Shown: positions 48,041-57,007, counted from the stretch's first letter. The stretch: 61,155 nucleotides of DNA from Leisingera daeponensis DSM 23529 (GCF_000473145.1 NZ_AXBD01000006.1:56293-117447); one strand, 5' to 3'. The notes: generated by a model not told the origin, from the letters alone. Made by a program: numbers and translations.

Positions 48041-49135
48041 ATGAAAGTCATCATCTATTTCGGTCATCACAAGGTCGGCTCCACCGCGCTGCAGGCCTAT
48101 CTGGCCCGCAACGCGCTGGCGCTGCTTGAGCACGGCATCCTTTATCCGGCGGCGGAAAGCGAAGGCCTGTCGCATCTGCTGGCGCAAGCTCTGGGCAGGC
48201 AGGACAGGCCGACGCTCGGCTGCATGAACGTGCGCGAGCCCCACAATGCGCTCGCCTTCCGCATGCTGGCCGGCAAAACCGGCCGCAAGACCCCGCCCTG
48301 GCACGGCCCCCTGCCCGGCCTGGCGGCCATGCTGAACACCCTGACCCACCAGGTCGAGGTGCTGCAGCCGCACACCGTCATCCTGTGCTCCGAGGTCTTT
48401 GCCAACTTCGGCGCCGGGCATGAGGATCTGATTGCCAAGCTGCATGGCCTGTTCCCGGCCGCCGAATGGGAGCTGTACTGCGCCCTGCGCCGGCCGGACG
48501 AATACATGGCCTCCTGGTTCGGCCAGCGGCTGCGGTTCGGCCACCAGCTGGAGCCCCTGTCCAGCCCCGGCAGCGGCCAGACCGGATCCATCCATTTCAA
48601 CTACCGCCGCATGGTTGAGCCCTGGGTCCGTGAATTCGAAGGCTGCCCGCTGCATCTGCGCAACTACAGCGACATTCTTGCCGCCGGCGGCTCGGTGCAG
48701 GATTTCACCGCTCAGGCGGGCTGCGCCTTCCCCGATGGCCTGCCGGCCGGAGGCCGGTCCAACGAAGGGCTGCCGCGGGCCGCTTACGAGATCATCCGCC
48801 GCGCCAACCGCGACCTGCTGCCGGAGCAGGCGCAGGCGTTGCGCGATTTCTTCCTGGCCGCGCCCGGCGGCCTCAGCCCGGTGCGCAACAGCGACGTGGA
48901 GCTGTTCGGCGCGGAGCGCCGCCAGCAGCTGGCGGATGCCTTTGCGCCCATCCATGAGTATCTCAGCCAGCTGACCGGCCGCCCCGCTTTCTTCCCCGGC
49001 CTCGACGAGATGCGCAGCCCCCGTCCAGTGCCGGAGGCCGAGGCCACGGCGCAGATTCTCGCGAAACTCGATCCCGCCGCCCTGCCCGCGCCCGAGCTGA
49101 GCCGCTTCATCAGCAGCCTTCAGCGCGATCTCTGA
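48041..49135 (+). CDS. Sulfotransferase-like protein B
   Basis: 364 aa, starting VIIYFGHHKVGSTALQAYLA, again the PAPS-loop pattern, with YCALRRPDEYMASWFGQRL as the 3'-phosphate site. Middle and C-terminal parts are helical. ATG 48041 is chosen because it begins the motif, 28 bases after the previous stop; the frame upstream overlaps gene A without family likeness. Shared plan with the 46894 gene and with the second half of the 42444 fusion makes three such domains within 7 kb. Substrate unknown. Confidence 0.72.
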   Translation: MKVIIYFGHHKVGSTALQAYLARNALALLEHGILYPAAESEGLSHLLAQALGRQDRPTLGCMNVREPHNALAFRMLAGKTGRKTPPWHGPLPGLAAMLNTLTHQVEVLQPHTVILCSEVFANFGAGHEDLIAKLHGLFPAAEWELYCALRRPDEYMASWFGQRLRFGHQLEPLSSPGSGQTGSIHFNYRRMVEPWVREFEGCPLHLRNYSDILAAGGSVQDFTAQAGCAFPDGLPAGGRSNEGLPRAAYEIIRRANRDLLPEQAQALRDFFLAAPGGLSPVRNSDVELFGAERRQQLADAFAPIHEYLSQLTGRPAFFPGLDEMRSPRPVPEAEATAQILAKLDPAALPAPELSRFISSLQRDL

Positions 49136-49171
49136 ACGTCCCGTCCCAGTTTTTCCGGAAAGGTTTCCGCC

Positions 49172-50962
49172 ATGCCCACCTTGCAGAACTTCATCGCCCC
49201 CGATCCTGAAATCTGCACCGAACACGCGCTTTTCTACCAGGCCAAGGGCGCGATCGGCTTTTCCCAAAGCACCGGGCGCTATGTTCTGGCCCCCGGCGCG
49301 CGCATCAGCTTCGGCACCTATTTCAACCTGTTCAGCCTCGGCAAATGGAACCGCAGCTGCCGCCTGGACAGCCTGTTTGCCGAAGTATCCGGCAGCGGCA
49401 AGGCAGAGATCCGGATCGTGCATGCCCGGCCCGGCCTCTCCTGGGAGGTGGTCTACTGCGAAATCGCCGAGCTGCTGGACGGCCAGCCGCATGTGATCAG
49501 CCTGCAGGAGTTTGCCGGCGCAGACACCGAAGGCGCCCTTTATGCCGAGGTGCAGGCGCTGGGAGGCGAGGTCACCCTCACCAGCGGGCGGTTCTTCACC
49601 GGGGATGAGCCGGAGCAGCTGCCGCGTCTGGCGGTCTCCATCACCACCTTCAAGCGCGAGAAGGAGGTGCAGAACACCGTGGCCCGGCTTGAGCGGTTCC
49701 TCGGGCAGTTCGCCTATGGCAGCCAGATCCGGGTGCAGGTGGTCGACAACGGCCAGAGCGCGGAGATCGCCGCCACCAAAAATGTGATCCCCTACCCGAA
49801 CCGCAACCTGGGCGGCGCCGGCGGTTTTGCCCGCGGCCTCTTGGAGGCGGAGAAGGACGGCTATACCCACTGCCTGTTCATGGATGACGATGCCTCCTTC
49901 CACATGGAGAACATCGCCCGCTGCTACACCTTCCTGGCCCTGGCCCGGGACCCGAAGACCGCGCTCGCCGGGGCGATGATCAACAACACCCACAAATGGT
50001 GCATGTGGGAAAACGGCGCCTTCTTCGACGGCTCCTGCCGCCCGCTCTACAACGGCACCGACCTGCGCGATCCCGCCGAGGTCGTGCAGATGGAATTCAA
50101 ATCCGCCCGCAGCACTCCGGCAACGCTTTACGGCGGCTGGTGGTTCTTTGCCTTCCCGGTTGCCAGCGTCAGCCGCCACCCTTTCCCCTTCTTCGTGCGC
50201 GGCGATGACATCAGCTTCTCGCTGGCCAATGATTTCCGCATCTGCACCCTGAACGGCGTGGTCTCTTTCCAGGATGACTTCACCGAAAAGGAAAGCCCGC
50301 AGACGCTGTATCTGGATCTGCGCAACCACCTCATTCACCACCTGGTGTTCGACCAGCTGGAGCGCAGCCCCCTCGGCACTGCCCGGATCGCCATCCGCTT
50401 CATGCTGCGCTCCATGCTGCGCTTCAAATACGAAAGCGCCGAGGCGCAGCTGCTGGCCTGGCAGGACGTGATGAAGGGGCCCGGCTTCTTTGATGAGAAC
50501 ATCGACATGTCGCAGCGCCGCGCCGACATCAAGGCGCTGATGAAGGACGAGGTCTGGCAGCCGGCGTCCGGAGCCCCCGCCCCCGGGCGCGCCCGCTTCA
50601 GCAGGCTGCCGCGCCGCCTGCGGCATTATTTCGGCCTGTTCACCCTGAACGGCCACCTGATCCCGTTCTGGAAAACGATCGGCGACCGGATGGTGCTGGA
50701 TATCGGCGAGCGCGGCATCGTCTTCCCCGCCTTCGGCGGCGCCCGGCTCACCTATTTCAATACCCGCGGCGACAAGGCCTATACAGTGACCCACTCCAAG
50801 CGGCGCTTCTTCAGCCTGGCCTGGCGGATGGCAAAAACCCTGCTGGCCTTCCGCAGCAGCTATGGCAGCCTGAAAGCTGACTACCGCAAGGGCTATGCCG
50901 ATATGGCCAGCAAGGCGTACTGGGAGAAAACCCTCGATTCCGGACAGGACCGCGCCGCCTGA
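49172..50962 (+). CDS. Galactofuranosyltransferase GlfT2-like (GT2 family)
   Basis: 596 aa. Plan matches mycobacterial GlfT2: an N-terminal beta-barrel (about 1-150), a GT-A core starting LPRLAVSITTFKREKEVQNT, the metal site CLFMDDDASFH, the family's GGWWFFAFP and FVRGDDISFSL, and a helical C-terminus (about 420-590). GlfT2 adds Galf units from UDP-Galf to a growing galactan at the membrane. glf lies 3.5 kb away, and the GT2 gene at 54058 resembles GlfT1. It ends three bases short of the convergent kpsT stop. Family is firm; linkage pattern unknown. Confidence 0.85.
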   Translation: MPTLQNFIAPDPEICTEHALFYQAKGAIGFSQSTGRYVLAPGARISFGTYFNLFSLGKWNRSCRLDSLFAEVSGSGKAEIRIVHARPGLSWEVVYCEIAELLDGQPHVISLQEFAGADTEGALYAEVQALGGEVTLTSGRFFTGDEPEQLPRLAVSITTFKREKEVQNTVARLERFLGQFAYGSQIRVQVVDNGQSAEIAATKNVIPYPNRNLGGAGGFARGLLEAEKDGYTHCLFMDDDASFHMENIARCYTFLALARDPKTALAGAMINNTHKWCMWENGAFFDGSCRPLYNGTDLRDPAEVVQMEFKSARSTPATLYGGWWFFAFPVASVSRHPFPFFVRGDDISFSLANDFRICTLNGVVSFQDDFTEKESPQTLYLDLRNHLIHHLVFDQLERSPLGTARIAIRFMLRSMLRFKYESAEAQLLAWQDVMKGPGFFDENIDMSQRRADIKALMKDEVWQPASGAPAPGRARFSRLPRRLRHYFGLFTLNGHLIPFWKTIGDRMVLDIGERGIVFPAFGGARLTYFNTRGDKAYTVTHSKRRFFSLAWRMAKTLLAFRSSYGSLKADYRKGYADMASKAYWEKTLDSGQDRAA

Positions 50963-50965
50963 GCG

Positions 50966-51619
50966 CTAGTCCAGCATCGCCTCATGCACCTCGATGGCCT
51001 CATCGAGGTCTTCGAAATAGCGGATCCTGCCGTGCTCCAGCACCAGGCCTGCATTGCAGAACTGGCGCACCTGGTTCATCGAGTGGTTGACCATGATGGC
51101 GCTGGAATGCTTCATCCGGTCGGCGAAGACCGCGCGGCTCTTGCGCTTGAAGGAGCGGTCGCCCACCGCGGTCACCTCGTCGACCAGATAGGTGTCGAAA
51201 CGGATCCCCATCGAGGCGCCGAAGGTGAGCCGCGAGCGCATGCCGGAGGAATAGCTGCGCATCGGCATGTGGTAGAATTTGCCCAGCTCGGCAAAGTCCC
51301 CGACGAAATTCACCAGGTCGTCGGTGTCCACCCCGTAGATCCGGGCGATGAAACGGACGTTCTCCGCCCCGGTCAGATCGCGGTGGAAGGAGCCGCCCAG
51401 CCCCACCGGCCAGGAAATGGTGCCGTCCGAGACCACCCGGCCGAAGTCGGGCCGCAGGGTGCCCGCGATGATCTGCAAGAGCGTCGACTTGCCCGCCCCG
51501 TTGCGGCCCAGAAGCGCCAGCGACTTGCCCTCGGGCAGCGTCAGGTTCAGGTTGTCGATCACCACCTTGCGCTCGCCCTTGAGCCGGAAGCTCTTGGTCA
51601 GGTTCTCGAACCGGATCAT
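50966..51619 (-). CDS. kpsT: Capsule polysaccharide ABC exporter, ATP-binding subunit
   Basis: 217 aa, standard for KpsT/CtrD. Walker A LLGRNGAGKST, signature YSSGMRSRLTFGASMG, Walker B TYLVDEVTAVGD and the switch His in MVNHSMNQVRQF. It powers polysaccharide transport across the inner membrane with KpsM. The start lies ten bases after the kpsE stop. The partner permease is encoded 1.6 kb away on the other strand, an unusual split, since kpsM and kpsT are usually adjacent. Confidence 0.92.
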   Translation of the reverse strand: MIRFENLTKSFRLKGERKVVIDNLNLTLPEGKSLALLGRNGAGKSTLLQIIAGTLRPDFGRVVSDGTISWPVGLGGSFHRDLTGAENVRFIARIYGVDTDDLVNFVGDFAELGKFYHMPMRSYSSGMRSRLTFGASMGIRFDTYLVDEVTAVGDRSFKRKSRAVFADRMKHSSAIMVNHSMNQVRQFCNAGLVLEHGRIRYFEDLDEAIEVHEAMLD

Positions 51620-51629
51620 ATGCGGGCTC

Positions 51630-53108
51630 TCAGCTGCGGTCGCGGATCGAATAATAGATCAGCGCCCCGATCGACCAGGTGAGCAGCAGGAACAGCCCGG
51701 CAAGCGCCGACAGCACATAGCGGCGCGGGTACTCCGCCTCCTCGGCCAGGGTCGGGGTGATATAGGTGGCCAGGTAGCGGCTCTGGCGGGCGGCATCGTC
51801 GCGCGCCGCCTCCAGCGCCGTCAGCGCCGCGCGGTAGGTTTCCTCGGCAAACTCCCGGTCCACCGTCAGCCGCTCGAATTCGGAGATCAGCGTCGGGTAA
51901 TCCTCGCCGACGCCGCCGGTGTCGGTGTTGCTGGAGGCAAAGGTCTGGCGCTCGATGTCGATGCGCTCGCGGATCACGCCGATCTGCTGCTGCGCCTGCT
52001 TCAGCCGCACGTCGCCCGGCGCCACCGAGCCCGCCAGCAGGTCGTATTCGATCAAGGCCTCGGCCAGCTGCTGCTGCAGGTTGTTCATCACCCCCATGCG
52101 GCCCTGGATATCGGCCTCCGGGTCGACGATGCGGGTGCGGGTGCGGAACCGGGTCAGCTCCTCGCGGGCCGCCTTCAGCCGCTCCACCGCCTCCGCCAGA
52201 TCCGCCTCGGCATAGCGCATCGCGTCAGCACGGGCCTGTTCGTTCAGCGCATTGATACGGATCTGGCTTTCGTCGACGATAGCGCTGCTGACCGCCTGGG
52301 CGGTGTCCCGGTCAAAGGCGGTGACCCGCACTTCGGTCAGGCCCGAGCCGCTGTCATAAGAAATGCGCACCATCCGGTGCCAGAACCAGACCAGCTCCTC
52401 CAGCGTCGCATCGGGCCAGATTGAAAAGGCCCAGTCGGTTGGCCAGTGCTGGCTGTAATGGGCGCGCAGGTCCACGCGGGCATTGACCGCTTCGGCCATT
52501 TCCTGGCTCTGGATGAACTCATAGAGGATGTCGCTGTCCGAGGCGGTGGAATTGCCGGCGAAACTGGCCAGACCGCCCAGCAGGTCATTGGCGCTGGAGC
52601 TTTCCTGGCTGCGCACGGTGAAGCCGGTGGTGGAGGCATACTGGTCCTCGGCCACCGCAAACAGATAAAACACCGCCGCCGCCAGCGGCAGCAGCACCAG
52701 GGCTGCGAAACTGGCGATCAGCCCGCGGTGGCGCCCCTTCAGATGCGCGGGCCGGGCCACCGGATAGGCCGGGGTTCCAGCCATCTGCGCCTCCAGCGCC
52801 GCTTGGGCTGCCTCGGCCTTCTGCACCTTGCGGCGCAGTTTCCGGAGCTTCCTGCCTGCGCCCTTGCCGCCTGGGCGGCCCTGACGGTCCTGCCCGCCGC
52901 TGGCCTCCTCGCCGCCCGGACCGTCAGGACGGTCCGGCGCGCCGGGCAGATGTTTCACATTGGCGGCCTCCCGGCCGGGCGCGGCGGGCCGGTCCGGGCC
53001 GCTGCCCTCCGCCGCTGCCTCTGCCGGGCCGGATGTGTCAGAGCTTTTGCGGCCGGTGCGGAAGTGAGCGGCAGCCTTCCGGCGCGCCGCCGGGCGATCC
53101 TGTGTCAT
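51630..53108 (-). CDS. kpsE: Capsule export inner-membrane protein (KpsE/CtrB-type polysaccharide co-polymerase)
   Basis: 492 aa. Residues about 129-152 (GLIASFAALVLLPLAAAVFY) and 468-488 (LSALAGLFLLLTWSIGALIY) are membrane segments; between them is a periplasmic coiled-coil region with STTGFTVRSQESSSANDLLG, the Wzz/KpsE signature. It links the ABC exporter to the outer-membrane channel. The first 125 residues form a long, charged, Pro/Gly/Arg-rich tail absent from classical KpsE (about 380 aa). It is the first gene of kpsE-kpsT and diverges from kpsM by 91 bp. Confidence 0.88.
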   Translation of the reverse strand: MTQDRPAARRKAAAHFRTGRKSSDTSGPAEAAAEGSGPDRPAAPGREAANVKHLPGAPDRPDGPGGEEASGGQDRQGRPGGKGAGRKLRKLRRKVQKAEAAQAALEAQMAGTPAYPVARPAHLKGRHRGLIASFAALVLLPLAAAVFYLFAVAEDQYASTTGFTVRSQESSSANDLLGGLASFAGNSTASDSDILYEFIQSQEMAEAVNARVDLRAHYSQHWPTDWAFSIWPDATLEELVWFWHRMVRISYDSGSGLTEVRVTAFDRDTAQAVSSAIVDESQIRINALNEQARADAMRYAEADLAEAVERLKAAREELTRFRTRTRIVDPEADIQGRMGVMNNLQQQLAEALIEYDLLAGSVAPGDVRLKQAQQQIGVIRERIDIERQTFASSNTDTGGVGEDYPTLISEFERLTVDREFAEETYRAALTALEAARDDAARQSRYLATYITPTLAEEAEYPRRYVLSALAGLFLLLTWSIGALIYYSIRDRS

Positions 53109-53199
53109 AATCTGCTTATCCCGGCCTGCAGCCGTTTGTAATTGCCTCGTCTTTCTTTCATATTATCGCCTGCACAGCGCATATTCACAATGGGTATTC
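53109..53199. promoter_or_regulatory. Divergent promoter region of kpsE-kpsT and kpsM
   Basis: 91 bp between head-to-head exporter genes, locally AT-richer (for example around 53150-53195) than its neighbours. Both units of one transporter must be transcribed from here. No specific box is claimed. Confidence 0.5.
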
Positions 53200-54033
53200 A
53201 TGACCAGCACCCCGCCCGCAGCGGCCCCTGCCCTGCCCCCCGCCCAGATGCCCGCCGCCGGCCGCGCGCGCCGCTTTGCCAGCCTGCGCACAATCGCGGC
53301 GCTGGTGCTGCGCGAGATGTCGACCCGCTACGGCCGCACCCCCGGCGGCTATCTCTGGGCCATTCTTGAGCCGCTGGCAGCGATCCTGTTCCTCAGCCTC
53401 GGCTTCTCGCTGGTGATCCGCAGCCCGTCGCTGGGCACCAGCTTCCTGTTGTTTTACGCCACCGGCTTTCTGCCCTTCAATCTCTACCAAATCATTTCAG
53501 CCACCACCGGCCGGGCGATTTCCTATTCCAAGCCGCTGCTGCAGTTCCCGGCGGTGACCTGGGTGGATGCGGTGATGGCCCGATTCCTGCTGAACAGCTT
53601 GACTGGAATCCTGATCACCGTCCTGCTGATCGGCGGCGTCTATGTGGTGACCGACAGCCGCGCGGTGCTGGATCTGCCGCCCGCAGTGCTGGCTATGGTG
53701 CTCTCACTTCTGCTGGGGCTGGGGGTCGGGACGGTGAACTGCGTGCTGATGGGGCTCTACCCGCTGTGGGACGTGGCCTGGTCGGTGATCACCCGGCCGC
53801 TGTTCCTCGCCTCCGGCGTGCTGTTTCTTTATGAAGATCTGCCGCCGCTGGCGCAGGACATCCTGTGGTTCAACCCGCTGATGCATATCACCGGGCTGAT
53901 GCGCACCGGCTTCTACCCCAGCTACACAGCCGCTTATGTCAGCGTGACCTATGTGCTGGCCACCAGCCTGATCCTTTTTACACTCGGGCTGATCCTGATG
54001 GGCCGCTTTCACCGCGATATCCTGAACCGCTGA
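53200..54033 (+). CDS. kpsM: Capsule polysaccharide ABC exporter, permease subunit
   Basis: 277 aa. ABC-2 type permease with about six membrane segments. Family patterns: LVLREMSTRYGRTPGGYLWA (start of the core), FYATGFLPFNLYQ, and near the end WFNPLMHITGLMRTGFYPSY. The N-terminal 30 residues are Ala/Pro-rich and cytoplasmic. It pairs with KpsT and KpsE. ATG 53200 sits in an AT-rich stretch without a strong ribosome site. Confidence 0.92.
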   Translation: MTSTPPAAAPALPPAQMPAAGRARRFASLRTIAALVLREMSTRYGRTPGGYLWAILEPLAAILFLSLGFSLVIRSPSLGTSFLLFYATGFLPFNLYQIISATTGRAISYSKPLLQFPAVTWVDAVMARFLLNSLTGILITVLLIGGVYVVTDSRAVLDLPPAVLAMVLSLLLGLGVGTVNCVLMGLYPLWDVAWSVITRPLFLASGVLFLYEDLPPLAQDILWFNPLMHITGLMRTGFYPSYTAAYVSVTYVLATSLILFTLGLILMGRFHRDILNR

Positions 54034-54057
54034 GCGCGGCGCGGGACCGCCGCCGGC

Positions 54058-55119
54058 TCAGCTGTCGCCTGCCAGCTCCAGCACCTTGGCATGGGGCACT
54101 CTGGTCCGCCGCAGCAGCCCGTCGCGCAGGGCATGGCCCATCAGCCGGGCAAAGGCGCGGCGGCCGCCGCGGTGGTGGCGCAGCTTCATCAGCCACTTCG
54201 GCACGATCACCAGAAGCACCGGCCAGAACAGCCAGCCCGCCGCCATCCGGTACAGAAGCAGCAGGTTGCGGTGGTAGTAATAAGCCTTCCACAGCGGCAC
54301 GAAGCGGCCGCGTTGCGCCGCCTCCGCCTTTTGCGCATCCGCGCCCCCGGCCTGGAAGGTCGACAGGTCATGCTCGAAGCGCACCGAGGGCTCAAAGCCG
54401 ATCCGGCCGCCCGATTTGGTCAGCCCCAGCGTATACAGCCCGTCATCGCCATAGATGAACAGCTCCGGATCCGGATAGCCGATCCGCCGCACCGCATCCG
54501 CCGAGATGAAAAAGCCCACAAAAGAGGTGACGTCGATCTGCATCCCCGCCCCCTCGTAATCCGAGGGCTGCACGTGAAAGCCGGAGCGGCCGCCGCCGAA
54601 CAGGGTGCGCAGGAACTCGCGCCCGTGCCAGAACGGGTTGCGCGAGGGGCGGTTCATCTCGCAGATCCGGCCGTCCGGGAAATAGACCGCCGCCGCCACC
54701 GCGTCCCAGCCGCCGCCCTCTGCCGCAGCTGCCGGCTGCCGGTGCATCGCCAGCGCGTGAAACGCCGCCAGCCCGCCGGGAGCGGGCCGGCCGTCGTCAT
54801 CCATCACCGCCAGCCAATCGGGGGCGTGATGCTCCATCGCCCGGCGCATGCCCATCTCGAAGCCGCCGGCGCCGCCGCGGTTGGTGGCGCTGGTGCAAAT
54901 GTCCAGCCTGGGGTCGTCCTGCGCCGCCAGCCATGCGCCGGTGCCGTCCGAGGACGCATTGTCGGCCACCACCACCGCCGCCAGCTCGTCCTCCGGGCTC
55001 TCCAAAAGCCGCGCCAGCGTCGCCTTCAGCTTGTCCAGCCGGTTGTGGGTCACCACCACCGCCACCAGCCGCCCGGCCGCTGCCGGAATGTTTGTGCTGC
55101 GCGCCTCTGCTGTGCTCAC
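54058..55119 (-). CDS. GT2 glycosyltransferase, GlfT1-like
   Basis: 353 aa. The GTG at 55119 is chosen as start because AGGAG lies seven bases upstream and the GT-A fold begins soon after (LVAVVVTHNRLDKLKATLARLL); an ATG at 55182 would add 21 residues without support. Metal site LAVMDDDGRPAP; acceptor-side motif VGFFISADAVRRIG and ELFIYGDDGLYTLGL. A hydrophobic segment near the C-terminus (AAGWLFWPVLLVIVPKW) may anchor it to the membrane. The plan resembles mycobacterial GlfT1, which starts the galactan before GlfT2 extends it; glf and a GlfT2-like gene are near. It is the sole gene on its strand here. Confidence 0.8.
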   Translation of the reverse strand: MSTAEARSTNIPAAAGRLVAVVVTHNRLDKLKATLARLLESPEDELAAVVVADNASSDGTGAWLAAQDDPRLDICTSATNRGGAGGFEMGMRRAMEHHAPDWLAVMDDDGRPAPGGLAAFHALAMHRQPAAAAEGGGWDAVAAAVYFPDGRICEMNRPSRNPFWHGREFLRTLFGGGRSGFHVQPSDYEGAGMQIDVTSFVGFFISADAVRRIGYPDPELFIYGDDGLYTLGLTKSGGRIGFEPSVRFEHDLSTFQAGGADAQKAEAAQRGRFVPLWKAYYYHRNLLLLYRMAAGWLFWPVLLVIVPKWLMKLRHHRGGRRAFARLMGHALRDGLLRRTRVPHAKVLELAGDS

Positions 55120-55452
55120 CGGGGGTGCTCCTGTCTGCTTGCGGGCCTGGCCCTGCCGTTTGCTGCGGCCCCGAAAGCACATAAATCGCCGGCGCTGTCA
55201 AACCCTTTGCGCCCGGTGCGGCGGCGCCCGGTGCAACGGGCCGCGGCGCGCCACTTAGGTCCGCTTCGGACCAAATGTTTCGCGCGCGAAACATTTGGTC
55301 CGAAGCGGACCTATCCTGGCCTGCAGCTGCGCCCCGGGCCGGGCGGGCGCAAAAAACCGGTTCCCGCCCTGTCCGGCGGCGTATATCCTTCTAGTCTCAA
55401 GACAATGGCGGCAGCCAGGCCGCCGCACCGGGGATTGAGAGAAGGGTATTCC
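55120..55452. other. Divergent intergenic region holding a 58-bp palindrome
   Basis: 333 bp between the GT2 gene and ugd. No gene is seen. It contains the perfect palindrome at 55256-55313 and the promoters of both genes. An upstream reading frame continuous with ugd exists but is antisense to the GT2 gene and has no support. Confidence 0.6.
55256..55313. repeat. Perfect 58-bp palindrome upstream of ugd
   Basis: Two 29-base arms meet between 55284 and 55285 with no spacer. The centre is TTTCGCGCGCGAAA; the outer ends are TAGGTCCGC and GCGGACCTA. The inner 33 bases recur downstream of ugd at 56791-56823. It lies upstream of both flanking genes, so it is not a simple terminator for either. Confidence 0.95.
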
Positions 55453-56763
55453 ATGCGCATTGCGATGATTGGCACCGGCTATGTCGGTCTGGTGTCCGGC
55501 GTCTGTTTTTCGGATTTCGGCCATGACGTGGTCTGCGTCGACAAGGACGCGCGCAAGATCGCCCGGCTGCAGGCGGGGGAGGTGCCGATCTACGAGCCGG
55601 GCCTCGATCAGCTGATGGAAAAGAACGTGAAGGCGGGCCGCCTCAGCTTTACCGGCGATCTGGCGGCAGCGGTGGACGGGGCGGAGGCGGTGTTCATCGC
55701 CGTCGGCACCCCGACCCGGCGCGGCGACGGCCATGCCGACCTCACCTATGTGATGGCCGCGGCGGAGGAGATCGCCGCAGCGCTGACGGGTTACGCGGTG
55801 GTGGTGACCAAATCCACCGTGCCGGTGGGCACCAACCGGCAGGTGCAGCAGGTGATTGCCAGGGCCAATCCGCAGGCGGAGTTTGACGTTGCCTCCAACC
55901 CCGAGTTCCTGCGCGAAGGCGCCGCGATCGAGGATTTCATGAAGCCCGACCGGGTGGTGGTCGGCGTCCAGAACGACCGCGCGGCGGAGGTGATGGCGGA
56001 GATCTACCGCCCGCTTTACCTGCGCGACTTCCCGATCCTGACCACCGACCTGGAATCGGCCGAGCTGATCAAATACGCGGCCAATGCGTTTCTGGCCGCC
56101 AAGATCACCTTCATCAACGAGATCGCAGGGCTGTGCGAGCGGGTGGGCGCGGACGTCAAGGAGGTCGCCCGCGGCATCGGCTTTGACGGGCGGATCGGCA
56201 ACAAGTTCCTGCACGCCGGGCCCGGCTACGGCGGGTCGTGCTTCCCCAAGGACACCGCGGCGCTGGCGCGGATCGGCCAGGACCATGCCTTCCCCCTGCG
56301 CATCACCGAGACCGTGATGCGGGTGAATGACGAGGTGAAGCACCGGATGGTGGAGAAGCTGCGCGATGCCTGCGAGGGATCCTTCAACGGCAAGACCGTC
56401 GCGGTGCTGGGCGTCACCTTCAAGCCCAACACCGATGACATGCGCGAAGCCCCCAGCCTGACCATTGTGCCGGCGCTGGTCGGCGGCGGCGCCCGGGTGC
56501 GGGTGGTGGACCCGCAGGGGCAGGCCGAGGGCGAGGCGCTCCTGCCCGGGGTCGCCTGGATGGACGACCCTTACGAGGCGGCGCAGAACGCCGACCTGGT
56601 GGTGCTGTTGACGGAATGGAACGAGTTCCGCGCCCTGGACCTGAAGAAGCTGGCGCGCGGGATGGAGGTGCCGCGGATGGCGGACCTGCGCAATATCTAC
56701 TCCCCCAAAACCGCCAAGCGGGCCGGCTTCCGGACCTATGTGGCGGTGGGGCGGGGCGCCTGA
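55453..56763 (+). CDS. ugd: UDP-glucose 6-dehydrogenase
   Basis: 436 aa, standard length. It oxidises UDP-glucose to UDP-glucuronate. NAD motif MRIAMIGTGYVGLVSGVCFS, IAVGTPTRRGDGHADL, KSTVPVGTN, the catalytic Cys in GPGYGGSCFPKDTAAL, and VTFKPNTDDMREAPS. The PGYGGSCFPKD form and VGTP motif separate it from wecC. ATG 55453 starts the Rossmann motif; a longer open frame upstream is rejected. It is a single-gene unit bounded by two related palindromes, supplying GlcA to the polymer. Confidence 0.94.
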   Translation: MRIAMIGTGYVGLVSGVCFSDFGHDVVCVDKDARKIARLQAGEVPIYEPGLDQLMEKNVKAGRLSFTGDLAAAVDGAEAVFIAVGTPTRRGDGHADLTYVMAAAEEIAAALTGYAVVVTKSTVPVGTNRQVQQVIARANPQAEFDVASNPEFLREGAAIEDFMKPDRVVVGVQNDRAAEVMAEIYRPLYLRDFPILTTDLESAELIKYAANAFLAAKITFINEIAGLCERVGADVKEVARGIGFDGRIGNKFLHAGPGYGGSCFPKDTAALARIGQDHAFPLRITETVMRVNDEVKHRMVEKLRDACEGSFNGKTVAVLGVTFKPNTDDMREAPSLTIVPALVGGGARVRVVDPQGQAEGEALLPGVAWMDDPYEAAQNADLVVLLTEWNEFRALDLKKLARGMEVPRMADLRNIYSPKTAKRAGFRTYVAVGRGA

Positions 56764-56791
56764 GCGGCCTTCCGGAAATAGGTCCGGTCCG

Positions 56792-56823
56792 GACCAAATG
56801 TTTCGCGCGCGAAACATTTGGTC
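56792..56823. repeat. Perfect 32-bp palindrome downstream of ugd
   Basis: Arms of 16 bases meet between 56807 and 56808 (TTTCGCGCGCGAAA centre, GACCAAATG ends), 28 bases after the ugd stop. With one more base to the left it is identical to the core of the palindrome at 55256-55313. It could form a strong terminator hairpin on either strand, although no T tract follows. Confidence 0.95.
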
Positions 56824-56875
56824 AAACATGCTGACCTAATCAGACTCTCCCGCGCGGGCAGATATCAGGCCCTGA

Positions 56876-56902
56876 AAAGGGCTTTTCCCGGAAAAGCCCT
56901 TT
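56876..56902. terminator. Bidirectional terminator-like hairpin
   Basis: AAAGGGCTTTTCC (56876-56888) pairs with GGAAAAGCCCTTT (56890-56902), a 13-bp inverted repeat between the convergent ugd and parB genes. A/T at both ends suits termination in both directions. Confidence 0.7.
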
Positions 56903-56932
56903 GCCTCCGGCGCGGAGTGAGAACGCTTCCTG

Positions 56933-56955
56933 GAAACCGTCCGGGGGACGGTTTC
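56933..56955. terminator. Second hairpin between ugd and parB
   Basis: GAAACCGTCC (56933-56942) and GGACGGTTTC (56946-56955) form a 10-bp stem with a GGG loop, followed by GCTTTCG. It probably insulates the replication module from ugd transcription. Confidence 0.65.
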
Positions 56956-57007
56956 GCTTTCGAACGGGCGGAGCCCTTGGGGAAAGATGAAAGGCGGCCG
57001 GCTCTGA

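Noticed and set aside
47648..50794. 1048-aa open frame on the minus strand
   Set aside because: It lies antisense to the two sulfotransferase-like genes and the GlfT2-like gene, whose motifs are clear. Long shadow frames are expected in GC-rich DNA, and it resembles no protein.
54091..56763. 890-aa frame joined to ugd
   Set aside because: Its first 450 residues are antisense to the GT2 gene and cross the palindrome; ugd starts cleanly at 55453 with its Rossmann motif.
55256..56823. Insertion sequence or transposon around ugd
   Set aside because: No transposase gene lies between the palindromes and no target-site duplication is evident; only the palindromes themselves are supported.
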